NCBI GenBank assembly: GCA_037447655.1
Contig: JBBHKE010002877.1
Coordinates: 346,152 to 410,151 of the forward strand
Direction of reading: 5' to 3'
Origin: Zygnema cylindricum
Taxonomy: Eukaryota > Streptophyta > Zygnematophyceae > Zygnematales > Zygnemataceae
DNA length: 64,000 nucleotides
Positions 46,459-56,780 of the stretch are shown here, piece by piece. A program made the position numbers and the translations under genes. Under the pieces are notes generated by a model. That model made no database searches. It saw nothing but the letters and a program-made list of their open reading frames with translations, and was not told where the DNA came from. The first letter of the stretch is position 1; every line of letters begins with the position of its first letter.

Positions 46459-46670
46459 TGAAATTCTATAGGCTCCATAGCCACATAGAATTCACATATC
46501 AAAAGAAGCTAATCTAGATAGTGTAGACTCCAAGTTTATATAAACCCAAATGATTGACCCCTTGATAATTAGAACCCTATTATAGCTTCACCCTTGTGAA
46601 ATAAGACTTTTTGTGTGCTCAATTCCACCACAGAATGCAAAGTTAGATTATGAGATTTGGACACATTCAC
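46459..46670 (-). repeat. 5' LTR remnant of Copia element D
   Basis: TGAAATTCTATAGG... through AGCTAATCTAGATAGTG and CCACAGAATGCAAAG match the solo LTR 27763-27990. It is cut at ACACATTCAC by the Gypsy LTR and the remainder is not found beyond the Gypsy element. Confidence 0.75.
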
Positions 46671-47164
46671 TGTAAAAGGGTAGGATAGTAACCCACAACA
46701 CACTATAAGGCACAGCGAAAAGACTCTAAAGATCCCCCAGTAACAACAACAAAAGTACACAGCACTCACAGATAAAGGTCCAGCTTTGTTAATTGGGAGG
46801 GAAGATTACAAGTTGACAACTTACTGCAAAGGTCTACTCAAAGAGTCTATCTTTTACTACATCTGTCCCACTATTTAAACTAACTAGCTGCTAGTCAACC
46901 TAATACCGTACAAGTGTACACGTGGACCATCACGGTCAACGGAGTTCTATCCAAAATATCTTTTTAGAACAATACAGTTAAATCTACATTCTGTAGCGTT
47001 GCTATACTGCCACGCTGCTTCGCTATATTGCGCTACGCTATTCTACGAAGTTGCTATGCTGCTATGTTACGCTGATCTGGAATCGCAGGTACTCTGCTCT
47101 ACAACCGCAACTATAGCAGTTTGGCCTGTAGCCCTTAAGTACTCAACTTTGTAACCCTGTTACA
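46671..47164 (-). repeat. 3' LTR of the Gypsy element
   Basis: 494 bp, nearly collinear with 51632-52125 but with many substitutions, so the insertion is old. Contains CAACCGCAACTATAGCA and repeated GCTATGCTGC units. Confidence 0.85.
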
Positions 47165-47268
47165 GTGCCTCCCACTAATGTTTTAGCGTCCCGCTGAACT
47201 TAGCTCACTCAGGGAAATTGAAGTTGACAGAGTATGCCGTATGTCTCCTCGCGGTACTCCTCGAATTC

Positions 47269-48486
47269 CTATCGCAGAAATTCAAGTTGATTTTGGAGTT
47301 GCTCACATCGAGTCTCCAGCAGCGCGATATGATGATCAGCCGCCGCCAATTGTCTACGAAAGATTCGCTCCCAAACTCGGTCCTCTCCTTCCTCTGGTAC
47401 TGTTGCTGGTGCTGCAGGTAGCGACAAAACGGTCACCGGTACAGATTTTTTGGGTACCAGAACTTGAGCAGTTTCGGGTTTTTCAATCCGCCGTGCTTCT
47501 TCCGCCACGTTGTCGGCCTGTTCCCTTCGAGGTACCTTCCTCAGTTTGAAGGATACGTGTTTCTTGGCAGCTCGAGCCCGCTGCAGTGCATTCTTCGTGC
47601 CAGCTTGAGTGCTCGTACCTCAAGTGTGACCTCCGCCCGAGAAATGATGTTGTGAAGACGGACATCCCATAGGTGATATTGACGCAACATCCTAGTAACA
47701 TCCACCCAGTACCGATAGTGGTCCTCTACCACTTCCACAAATGATAGGGCATGAGGGTTTAGCTGTACATAACCCTTATGGTTATTCCCTAAGTCTTTCG
47801 TCCTCGTGAAATTCCATGCCAGGTGGGACGACATGCTGGTGGGAATATTAATAAAATCCCCATCTTTTCCTGTGCGCCATGCTGCTGGCCAATTCGAACG
47901 ATCCCAATAGAAGCGTTTGGCAAAACTGAAGGCGAGGTCTGGATGTTAGGGGTCAATAGGCAGTGAAAGAGGTAGTCGGGAATTTCTTCCTATTTTTCAC
48001 TTTTCTCGTCTGTCTCCCCTTCTTCCCGTCATAGAACAAATACGTCATCCCCGCTGGGGTACTGTGCCTCAGCCCTTTTTTTTGAACTCTCCAAGGACTG
48101 CTCGTCTGCGGGGCTCTCTATATTAGGATCCCTCATCACCTCCTGATTCGAAGCACGCTCCTCTATCTAGGGAAGGGTTGGTTCCCGTTCCGTTCATCCG
48201 CGTCCAAGAGTTAATGGTCTTCTTCATCCTCTTGATCCTCCTCTTGGAGTGGATTGTACTCCGGGTTTTGTGAATTTTCTCACTCCTCCCCTCCACTGGT
48301 CTCCGCCGGCCCTGCCTCACTTTTGGCCCTCTCTTCTACTTCTCGTCCTGCTTCTACCTCTCTCCTCTGGTCTGCCTCTACCATGGCCTCTGCCGCCACT
48401 AGCTATCTATCTTGACGGGGCACATCTCTTTGGCTTACTGGTACAAGTCTCCTCGTTTTTGGTGGTGGAGAGGACGACGACGCCAT
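47269..48486 (-). pseudogene. Extra ORF in env position of the Gypsy element, unknown function
   Basis: Lies after the pol stop (48979-48981) and before the 3' LTR. From ATG 48486 it opens MASSSSPPPKTRR..., then a charged Glu/Arg/Lys-rich region, then a compact part with FAKRFYWDRSNWPAAWRTG and MSSHLAWNF...HYRYWVDVTRMLRQYHLWDVR (about 47930-47620). It ends with a likely coiled coil (RQLAAADHHIALLETRCEQLQNQLEFL) at 47360-47269. In-frame stops and frame changes near 48395, 48275, 48030 and 47570 show decay. No signal peptide or membrane segment is visible, so it is not an obvious envelope gene. I do not recognise the family. Confidence 0.5.
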
Positions 48487-48978
48487 AGATTTTGTTGTGT
48501 CAGATAAATTCGGTAGTTCAAGAAGAAAAGGTAAGAAGGCTGTGTAGAACAAGACACTCTCCAAACTACTTCGACTGGTTTGGTCGCGAAGGCTGATGGC
48601 GGCTTTATCCGCGAGGGTTGAGGGTCTGACTGTTGGACATTTCTAAACGCCGCAGCGCGCGAGGATATCGCAGCATCCAACATTTCTTAACTTGCATTGC
48701 TGCGGCGAAACCGCGGGTTCGTTGTCATCAATGTTATGATGCACAACTGCGCCGTTGCAATTTCCTGTTAGCGCAGCAGTAGCGCTGCGATTCTCTGACG
48801 GCACCGCTGCAATGCTTTTCTTCAGTGGCTGCACAACCACAGTGTTGTGGTCCGTTATGATCGACAATGCGTTTCTTCGCCGAGTCCCCAGGACGATTGC
48901 GATGGTTGCGACATTGCGATTGGTTCCTCTATCACATCCATTGCGATTGTCCCTCGGGTTAAGCTGAGTGTCCGCACT

Positions 48979-50322
48979 CTACGTAAACCGGCGTAGCAAA
49001 TCGGGTGAATGCAGATCCTCCTCATCTACCCAAGAATCATGTTTAACTTCGTAGCCCTTCCAACGCACTAAATATTGGGTGGAGTTACAATGTCGAGAGC
49101 CACGCGACTGAAGGATCTCCTCCACCTCGTACTCGTCCGATGTACCCTAAATGGGCAGTAAAGGGGTTCTTCGCCGTCAATTAGGAAAAATCAAATCAGG
49201 GTCGCGAAACGGTTTGAGAAGGGAAACATCGAAAACATTGTGAATATTCCAGTCCCTCAGTATATCTTACTTATAGGCCACCTCTCCCACCCTTGAAAGA
49301 ACAATGAACGGACGTGTAAATCTCGGTGCCAATTACTTGGAGGGGGCACCTGGTAACGACATGTTTGCCATATTAAGGCAAACTTTATTATCCACGTTAA
49401 ACACAATGTTCTTTCGGTGAGAGTCGGCTTGCGACTTTTGACGGTCCTTTGGAAGCTGGAGCGCCCTCGCCGCCTTTTCCAGATTCCCTTGCAATGTTTT
49501 GGCAAAATTAAGAGCTGCGGTGTAGGGCAATTCACTGCCAATAAATTTTGGAGAAGGGTGGGTTGTCGTCCATTCATAGAAAATGGCGTAGAATTCGTGG
49601 ACGAGTGCACAGCACTGTTGTACGCCACCTCAATTGCCGTCAAATGGTTCACCGAATCCGTTTAGTGCACTGATACATAGGCCGCAAAGCCTCCTCCCAA
49701 GTTCGATTCACCCTTTTGGTCTGACTGACGGTCTGAGGGTGATAAGGTGTAGACATCGCCAACTGCGTCCCACACAGCTCGAACAGACTTCTCCAAAAGT
49801 GACTCACAAATTTTCGGTCACGGTCGCTGACGATTCTCTTCGGGAGTCCGTGATGGCGGAATATCTCTTGGAAGAATAAGTCTGCCACATCTTGCGCTGT
49901 GGCTGTGACTGTCATCGGCAGGAAATGGGCCATTTTCGTCAATTAATCCACGAAGACGAAAATGGAGTCATAGCCTTCCCGAGTCAACGAAAGAGCAACG
50001 ATGAAGTCCAATGAAATCGCCTTCTAATGAACAGATGGTGTCGGAAGGGGTTGTAATAGACCTTGGTGACCTGATTCCAATTTATTTCTGTTTCAAGAGT
50101 CACACGTCCAGACATACTCCGCAATGTCTCGAGTCATGTTTGGCCAATAATACGCCTCAGCGACACGTGTAGTTGTTTTATCCCATCCGAAATGTCCACT
50201 AAGCAGCTCATCGTGACTCATTTTAAGTACCGAATGACGTAACTCCTAGTTTGTCGGGACGTAAAGTTTAGTTGTTTCACTTGGTTGTTTCGCCACATAC
50301 CATTGGCGGTTCGAACTAATAC
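48979..50322 (-). pseudogene. Gypsy integrase with C-terminal chromodomain
   Basis: Minus-strand order: zinc-binding N-terminus with HDELLSGHFGWDKTTTRVAEAYYWPNM...VWTCDS (about 50225-50095; the second Cys of the CxxC is replaced by a stop); core with TKMAHFLP, IVSDRDRKF and STPYHPQT (49940-49700); C-terminal part 49652-49255; chromodomain EVEEILQSRGSRHCNSTQYLVRWKGYE with DSWV (about 49135-49030); stop TAG at 48979-48981. The expected catalytic Glu in the QTERVN-type motif reads QTKRVN, so integrase is dead even without the frameshifts near 49670, 49940 and 50090. Chromodomains of this type target Gypsy elements to marked chromatin. Confidence 0.85.
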
Positions 50323-50332
50323 NNNNNNNNNN
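50323..50332. other. Assembly gap (10 N)
   Basis: Ten unknown bases. Left of it is Gypsy integrase; right of it, after 40 bases ending in a polypurine-like GGAAACTAGGAG, is a plus-strand Copia LTR. The missing length is unknown and probably larger than 10 bases. Confidence 0.99.
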
Positions 50333-50372
50333 AAGATTTATACCGCCGTCGGTACCGCACGGAAACTAGGAG

Positions 50373-51257
50373 TGTTGAAAAGAGGTAATTAATAGTTCAC
50401 TTCTCTATTTTAGTTTTACTTTAAAGAAAGAGAGTGAGGATCAAAGGCACGCCATGGCTGCCGCCATATTTAGAAAGTGGCAGATTTTGAAGTAGAGGAT
50501 ATTTTACTAAAATGTTGCCTAGATCAAATGTGAACCTGGGTCTGTGGACCTCTATATAGTCGTATATCTTAACCAATAAGGCGTTATCAAAACGATATGC
50601 GTGACGGGTTTCAAAGATATATAAACATTAACGCAACAACTAATTAACTGCAGACTAACCATAAAGAGCAATTCATGCATGTACGCGAATCTGAACCGTG
50701 TAAAATATGTTTTGATCTGACGGCCAGCATTATAGCCGCCACGCGAAGTGAGATTTTGGCGGCATACGGAGATAGTGTCACGCAGTGCCACGTGGCGCCA
50801 CATTATTTGATACCGGAAAAGATGGGAGGAGGAACCATGGCTTCCGATTTGACAGGTGTCACCTTGTAGACCTTGTGGTACAATGGTCGTATAATAAGTA
50901 CATCGCCCATTGTACCTTCTTGTACTATATAGTGTTCCTATTGGACTAGGGTTTAGTAGTAGGTAGTCGTGAGTAGGCAGACCAAGACTTAGTAATATTA
51001 AGGTACCTCTCTCTAAGAGAGCTTGTAACTATAAAGGTCATCTTGACCAGCTGTAACTTACTGCTCGAGGAGCAAATTCAGTGATTCTTTTTGCGTTTGA
51101 CTCAAGGGAGTCTTGTCCTCACAGGGGTGAGGGTGGTCAGAATATTTGTGTGCCTGGGCGGCACTTATTAAGTGGGAAAGTGGAACGGGCAAATATTATC
51201 CTAGAGGCTTTACATAGGCTGCTCATTCTGTGGGTCAATGGAGACCACAAAATTTCA
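50373..51257 (+). repeat. Copia 3' LTR inserted in Gypsy gag
   Basis: 885 bp, TGTTGAAAAG...AAATTTCA, with the family landmarks: antisense tRNA-like sequence about 50517-50585, G-box CCACGTGG near 50788, hairpin about 50880-50930, and the U5 end. A polypurine-like tract precedes it, so it is the 3' LTR of a plus-strand element whose body falls in the gap. It splits Gypsy gag after TLVDE. Confidence 0.8.
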
Positions 51258-51597
51258 TCCACCAATGTCCTCCACCATGCTCCCGCTGTCCTCTTAAGAA
51301 GACCACTTGTGTAGTGAATCTTCTCACGGTCCGATAGGCTAGGAAAATTCTCGAGATAATTCGCAACAGAGAATAGCCACGTGTCGAGGTTCTTTATCAT
51401 GTAGGGTCGAACTCGTCAGGAAGTCTTAATTTCGGTCTCCTGTGGTTCCTCTCCATGCCTCCATGAGGTCGCTCGCCAAGACGAGATTCCAAAGCTGCGA
51501 CGGTGTTGCTCAGTTGCGTGTTTTGTAATCTAACACTTTCTAACTCCTTGAGAACTTGCGCTAACATTTTCGTAGTGGACATGCCATGTTCGTCCAT
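51258..51597 (-). pseudogene. Gypsy gag N-terminus
   Basis: ATG at 51597 starts MDEHGMSTTKMLAQVLKELE, a predicted coiled coil, then RRPKLRLPDEFDPT. A one-base slip follows at about 51405, and the frame continues as NLDTWLFSVANYLENF and GLLKRTAGAWWRTL, the conserved gag core of plant chromoviruses. It is interrupted at 51257 by the Copia LTR. Confidence 0.75.
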
Positions 51598-51616
51598 GCT
51601 GTCGAGTCACGGGGAA

Positions 51617-51630
51617 ATGCTTCGATACCA
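51617..51630 (-). promoter_or_regulatory. Gypsy primer-binding site, tRNA(iMet) 3'-end type
   Basis: Minus-strand TGGTATCGAAGCAT, one base after the LTR end. It resembles the usual TGGTATCAGAGC site with two changes, and contrasts with the half-tRNA site of the Copia elements in the same window. Confidence 0.7.
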
Positions 51631-51631
51631 G

Positions 51632-52125
51632 TGTAAAAGGGACAGGAAATATAGGCACCACAATACTCCACAATGCATAGCGGAAAGCTCCAAGGATCTT
51701 CCTGTAGCAACAGCAGGCGCACACAGCAATGACAGACAAGGTTGCACTTTATTACTCAAGAGAGGATTACAAGATTCAACGCTCGCTACGAAGGTCTACC
51801 CAAAGAGTCTGCCTCGTACTACGTCTGTCCCACTATTTGAACTAACTAGCTGCTAGGCAACCCAATACTGTACAATGTACACGTGGACCTTCGCGGTCAA
51901 CCGAGATTTATCCAAGGTATCTTTCTAGAACTATACAGTTAAATCCACATTATGCGGCGTTGCTATACTACCCCGCTGCGTTGCTATGCTGCGCGACGTT
52001 ATTCTACTAAATTGCTATGCTGCTATGTGACGCTGATCTGGAATCGCAGCTGCGTTGCTCTGCAACCGCAACTATAGCAACCTAGTTTCTTGCCACTAAG
52101 TACTCAACCTTGTTACCCTGTTACA
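51632..52125 (-). repeat. 5' LTR of the Gypsy element
   Basis: Counterpart of 46671-47164; ends TGTAAAAGGG and CCTGTTACA on the plus strand. Confidence 0.85.
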
Positions 52126-53223
52126 GACGCGAAATTGGGTCGGAATGCGCTAGACGACAATCTGCTTCGCGCTAGACGACAAATTGCAGTACATTTAGAG
52201 TTGTAAGGTAACGTAACTTGTACGCTGTCAATTTCATTTTTTTGCTACGGCTGTAGATCTTCTCATTTTTTTCTAAGTTATGGTGGAAAACGATAGAAAA
52301 TAATTGTAACTTTATCACATGCGAAAGTACCATAAGGAGTAGATGAATTACATGGTACCTTTTGAAAATTAAAAATCCAAATTTCCGTGCAGGAAATAAA
52401 AGAAAAATAAGGCCCCTTCTCCATCAAGCGCCGACAATAATTGTACGTAAATGTTTCCCCGCAATAATATTTTGTTCACTTCTCCATCAGGTCATGCTAT
52501 CAATGCAAATATTGCCTACGTGCTCCACGTAGGTTTCTGTTCAGACTAGGATAATAGTGAAAGATTACAAAAGCACAAAATATGAACGTCGTGTCTGTAC
52601 AGATGGACAAAATTTAAGATTTGTAGAGAAAATTAAATTTTAAAGATCTCTCCGTGCTTGTGCGTACTTTTATCATTGTTCGAGTGGTGCCATTATGTTT
52701 TAAATGCAAAGTCCTTTCTGGGAAGGTCAATTGATGTCAGAAATAACGTGAGTTGATATCCTTCGGCAAGGATTTTTTCGACGGTTTCGGTGGATTTGAA
52801 TCCACCCTATACGAAGGCACACGGCCTTTGCCAATCAAGGCTGTCATGGCTCGTCCACTGTGGATCATTTTTTTTATTCCAAATGTCCAAATTTTACACA
52901 TCCAGTGTGTGGCTAGTCTCCTCCTTGAAAACCGTGAAGGAGACTAGCTAGACACTAGATAGAATGAGCGTTTGCTTCGAGAACACCGAATTGGACAGTC
53001 GACGTTGTCGCCCAAAAGTTTGAAGAATCTTATCGAAATCTCCGATAAAGATGTTTTTCAAAAAAAAAAAAACCAGTATGGCCATGCACTTTTTCCCAGT
53101 AAACAACCTCACTTTTTGCGTGATGGCGGTTCACCCTAACCCAATTGAAAATTTCATTGCTGCATACTTCCAAAAAATGTTTTTATTGGCTTAGAAAGCG
53201 ACAATTTGAGCTTAGGGCATTAA
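52126..53223. other. Spacer, no gene recognised
   Basis: A perfect 11-bp inverted repeat GCTAGTCTCCT (52912-52922) and its complement (52938-52948) forms a small hairpin. Nothing else is seen. Confidence 0.5.
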
Positions 53224-54119
53224 GGGGGTGTCCCCATTTCAGTCCCCAACGAAAAGAGCTTTAGCCGTACGAAAAAATCACTGTTACCACATTACAGTGA
53301 ACATCAATTCGATACTTCGTATGTACTTCATGTTTGTCGTCATGTGAACGAATTTTGGCTTTTTCCTCTTTTCGACCCCCGGGCAAGAGAATCATGCCTA
53401 TCAAAAAACTTCATCAAAAATCACCTCGCGAGGTGATTTCAATTAAAGTATTGCCCAAATAACGAATGACAAATAATCCATGCACGCGCCACACGAGTGG
53501 GAAACTTTTAGGACTCGGGAGAGTACTCGCTACTTTTCTCACTGCGCGTCACGCGCATGTACGAAAATCAGTTTGCATGGGTCTTGAATCTCCACTCTCA
53601 TTCATGTGTCCTTTGCATAAGTTCTTGCCGTCGTCGCCTCTCCCCTCTCCCTCTCACATTATCGCTTTCATCTCACACTTTTTAGGATGAGGCACGACAA
53701 TAATGGTATGAAATGAAATATATTTGAAAAATAATTATTTTGATTACCTTTTGGTATATTTTTATGGCAAGTCGAGTGAGAAAAGTCGAAATAACAAAAT
53801 CGGGAAGCCATGGCGAAAAGTTTTGAATATGTGACGTCGACGTTGTCACAAGTGAGCATTACGTCACAATGTCTCAAAACCCTAAACATCTACAATGTCA
53901 CAAAAATCTAGACGTCTACAACTATCACTGTTTTTGTTGGCGTCACCAATTGTCGGAAGTTTGTAGTCGTCTTCAATCGTCACAAGTTGTACCTACGTCT
54001 ACAACCGTCACAATTCAAAGTGCCGATTTTATTTTCGCACATTGGGATGCTCTTCAAAGTAGTACGGAGAATCTTCTCTAAAGTCCAAAATAATCCTTCG
54101 ATTATATTGGGACACCCCC
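53224..54119. mobile_element. Harbinger-like non-autonomous transposon, copy 2
   Basis: 896 bp, ends GGGGGTGTCCCC and the near-complement GGGACACCCCC, flanked by TAA on both sides (53221-53223, 54120-54122). Collinear with 10438-11386 throughout but diverged by roughly a sixth, so the two copies are old. No transposase. Confidence 0.75.
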
Positions 54120-55526
54120 TAAGTTTTTCATAATACTCTGGCTCAATTTTGATAAATGATTACAACAATGAAAAAAAAATCAGAAAAACCAGATACATAT
54201 ATGTACCCATTCCAAAGCCTAGAACGTTTAAAGTTTTAACTACTGTTATAACGTTCAGACTGCCACTTTACATTCTATGCTTTTGGGAGTATCAGTTGAA
54301 ACTCAACAGTGGTACTACCATGTAACCCTGCTGTAGTTTCGTCTACTGAAAAATAGTCCTCGCCAACAATAAATGTAGTTTGTAAATGAGCGGTCCAAAA
54401 TCCTTCTTGATGCTTACCCTGTAACCTTCAAGATAAGTGTCTATAGTACCGATTTTTGAAAGTATTCCCAGTGCAACAAAATCCGTACAGTACAAGTTAC
54501 AGGGTACTGAAGATTTGGAACTGCACACGTCGTTCGTATGATTTTTATGACCACGCAATCTGCTGAACAGCCAGTGATTTTTGTCCGATATAGAAGGTGA
54601 CGTGGACTCCTCTGCTCTTAAATGTGTATACGTGGAATTCGCTTAATCTCGGATTTTTGTCCCTATCCAAACATTTCGACAAAACGCCTGCCCTGCCGCT
54701 TATGTTTCATTTCCACTTTTCCAGCACGTCCGTACACCAGCCGCAAAATCTGTACTTTAAAGCTTACAGCTTACAGGAATTTCCGGATTTGGCGATTTTG
54801 TCTGTTTGCGGCATCTCCCGTCCATCCAAGCGCGTATTTTTGGAATTCCCCACGGCGGCTTTTCCAAGAAGTCGTGCGAAATTCACTCGAGTCCAATGGA
54901 AACCAAAATGCCTATTTTGTTTGTACGAAAATTCCATATAAACAAAAAATATCGACAATGTCTCGACACGTCAGGAGCTTTGAAATCGTGTGAGCCTAGG
55001 ATAGCTACGCGACAAGCGTAGTTAATGACGATAGATTCCCAAAAGTGTTCCAAAACCTATCCCTGGCCGCAATTCGTCCTGAAAAGGTCCCATAGGTCAC
55101 AGGGAGCCAGCTGTCAGATATGGACAAAGGAATTTAGAGGAAGCGGTCGGCGTGACGTACACGTCACCAAACGAACGAAAAATCTTATGTGCCGCAAATG
55201 TGATCCGACAGCACCGTACAGATATTTCGTACTTTTGTTACGACACGGAAGCCTTTATGACGGCGGTACGAACGTATTGTAATCTGCTTCGCTGGCGGGA
55301 GGATGTCAAATTGTCGACGTTGAGGATTTCGCCGTAAGAGTTAAGCACTTTTTCTATGGTGGCGATACAGACGAGGGACGGAGAGCCCAATTTTGTCGTA
55401 TTTGATAATGGCTCAAACAACGCAATCTGATTGGTCAGACGTTTCGTTTGCGAGGAAAAGTGAGTGGTCGCGGATCCGATAGCATGGTCGACTCTGTTAC
55501 AATGGACGTTGGCCCTTCGATTGCAA
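54120..55526. other. Spacer, no gene recognised
   Basis: Open frames up to 123 codons (54597-54993) show no family I know and overlap in several frames. No repeat structure is seen. Confidence 0.45.
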
Positions 55527-55552
55527 CATATATATATATACACATATATATT

Positions 55553-55583
<31 letters not shown>

Positions 55584-55594
55584 ATATATATATA
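55527..55594. repeat. (TA)n microsatellite
   Basis: About 68 bp of alternating TA with a few TTTA and ACACA interruptions. Tyr/Ile frames across it are artefacts. Confidence 0.95.
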
Positions 55595-55860
55595 GTATGT
55601 TCGCAATTCAATACCGCATTTAAAGTTCCTCGCATCCCTTACAGCAGCCACCGTCGCCGCACGACCCCTGCCAGGGACCAATCGTGGAAAGTCGTCGTCG
55701 GCGGCCAACGGGCAGAGCATGAAAGGCCGAAAGCTAACAACCGGACGAGTCTCGAGTCACGAGTGACGGGTGGAGACAAAAGTATTAAACAAAGTGGGAG
55801 AAAAAGCAACCTCACATACGGGATGGTATCAAATCCTTAATTCGCGTCAAGAGGATTATT

Positions 55861-55942
55861 CGTCTGCTGCAGGATTCGAACCTGCGCGCCCAAAGGGCAC
55901 TGCCTTAGCAGGGCAGCGCGTTAACCACTCCGCCAAACAGAC
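55861..55942 (-). tRNA. trnS-GCU (nuclear): tRNA-Ser, anticodon GCU
   Basis: 82 nt on the minus strand. The acceptor stem GTCTGTT pairs with AGCAGAC. The D-arm has the A-box TGGCGGAGTGG. The anticodon stem CTGCC/GGCAG encloses the loop CTGCTAA, giving anticodon GCT. A long variable arm (TGCCCTTTGGGCG) marks a class II serine tRNA. The T-arm is GCAGG-TTCGAAT-CCTGC and the discriminator base is G. No intron, and CCA is not encoded, as in eukaryotic nuclear genes. The first T-run downstream on the minus strand is about 50 nt away. Confidence 0.95.
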
Positions 55943-56565
55943 CGGATGATGCCGCTGCATAAAAATAGTGATAAGTTGTTTAATTTATTCTTCCAACGAT
56001 AAGTTCGTCGACGATCATCATCGCACGCTATCTTCTCGCCACGTCAGCAATCCTCGCCCCTAAATCCAATCGTTAGTGAAGATTCGAGTGAAGCCGCATC
56101 ACAGTCCGTGTCCGTACAGTCGGCCGTACTACTCCTCGCAGTCGCTCTATCCGCTTCCATGCGCCCGCCAGCCGACACTCGCCCCAAACCCCTCGGATGG
56201 CCACGTGGACGTCTCTGCAGCCCGCCCTTACTACCCGATTCGAGCGACTTCTCCGCCCGATATCAAACGATATCGGGCGATATCATTCTAAAATCTCAAA
56301 TCGTACGGATTTTCCTCTCTCGCCTTGATACCACCGAATCATCGATGGAACCTATTTCTGTGGGCGAAAAGAGAGGCTGCTTCTTTCCCTTCCCTCCCTC
56401 TCCCTCCTCTCTCTCTCCCTCCCTCCCTCCCCTTCCTTTCGTCCTTCCGTACCTTCCTCCGTCCTCTCGTCCGTCCGTACGTCTTTCTATCCTTTTAATT
56501 TTTGTACACGCGTCCCTTTCCCTCCCTCTCTCCGTCATTCCCTCCGTCCGTACATTTTTCCGTAC

Positions 56566-56780
56566 ACGTGTCTCTCCCTTCTCCTTCCCTCCCCCCTCCC
56601 CCCTCCCTCCCTCCCTCGTCCCCTATCCGTACATTGTCCTCCCGTCCTCTTGTAAGTACATTTGTGCACGTGTCACCTCCACCCCCCCTTCCCCACACGT
56701 GTCATTTCCTCCTCCCCCTCCCTCTCCCTCTCTCCCCACACGTGTCCTCGCACGTGCGAGCCATGTCCTCCTGCCACGTG
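56566..56780 (+). promoter_or_regulatory. ACGTGTC / G-box cluster upstream of the shikimate gene
   Basis: ACGTGTC occurs at 56566, 56668, 56697 and 56740, and CACGTG at 56751 and 56775, within a pyrimidine-rich strand. ACGTG cores bind bZIP and bHLH factors in plants, and ACGTGTC is the ABRE form. The last CACGTG lies just inside the coding sequence. No clear TATA box was found. Function is inferred only from the motif. Confidence 0.45.

Larger units (their letters stand above)
43106..46670 (-). mobile_element. Ty1/Copia element D, minus strand, nested in element C
   Basis: 3' LTR 43106-44140, polypurine tract 44141-44152, RNase H-RT-integrase (44153-46458), then directly the U5 end of the 5' LTR (46459-46670), which is cut by the Gypsy element. 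Gag, protease and the front of integrase are deleted between LTR end and integrase at about 46458. Confidence 0.85.
46671..52125 (-). mobile_element. Chromodomain Ty3/Gypsy element, minus strand, incomplete
   Basis: Two 494-bp LTRs (46671-47164, 51632-52125) share the TGTAACAGGGTT...CCTTTTACA ends and most internal sequence. Between them on the minus strand: primer site, gag start, a Copia LTR insertion, the assembly gap, integrase, a chromodomain, and an extra ORF before the 3' LTR. Protease, RT and RNase H are not seen and may be hidden by the gap. Flanking target repeats do not match, so the locus is rearranged. Confidence 0.85.

Noticed and set aside
46671-52125. Target-site duplication for the Gypsy element
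   Set aside because: Flanks TTCAC and GACGC do not match. The left flank is Copia LTR and the right flank is not its continuation, so no duplication can be claimed.
54597-54993. 114- and 123-codon frames as a host gene
   Set aside because: Two overlapping frames of similar length, no domain, no splice structure or conserved motif.
55448-55840. Open frames with Tyr-Ile repeats around 55.5 kb
   Set aside because: They are produced by the (TA)n microsatellite.
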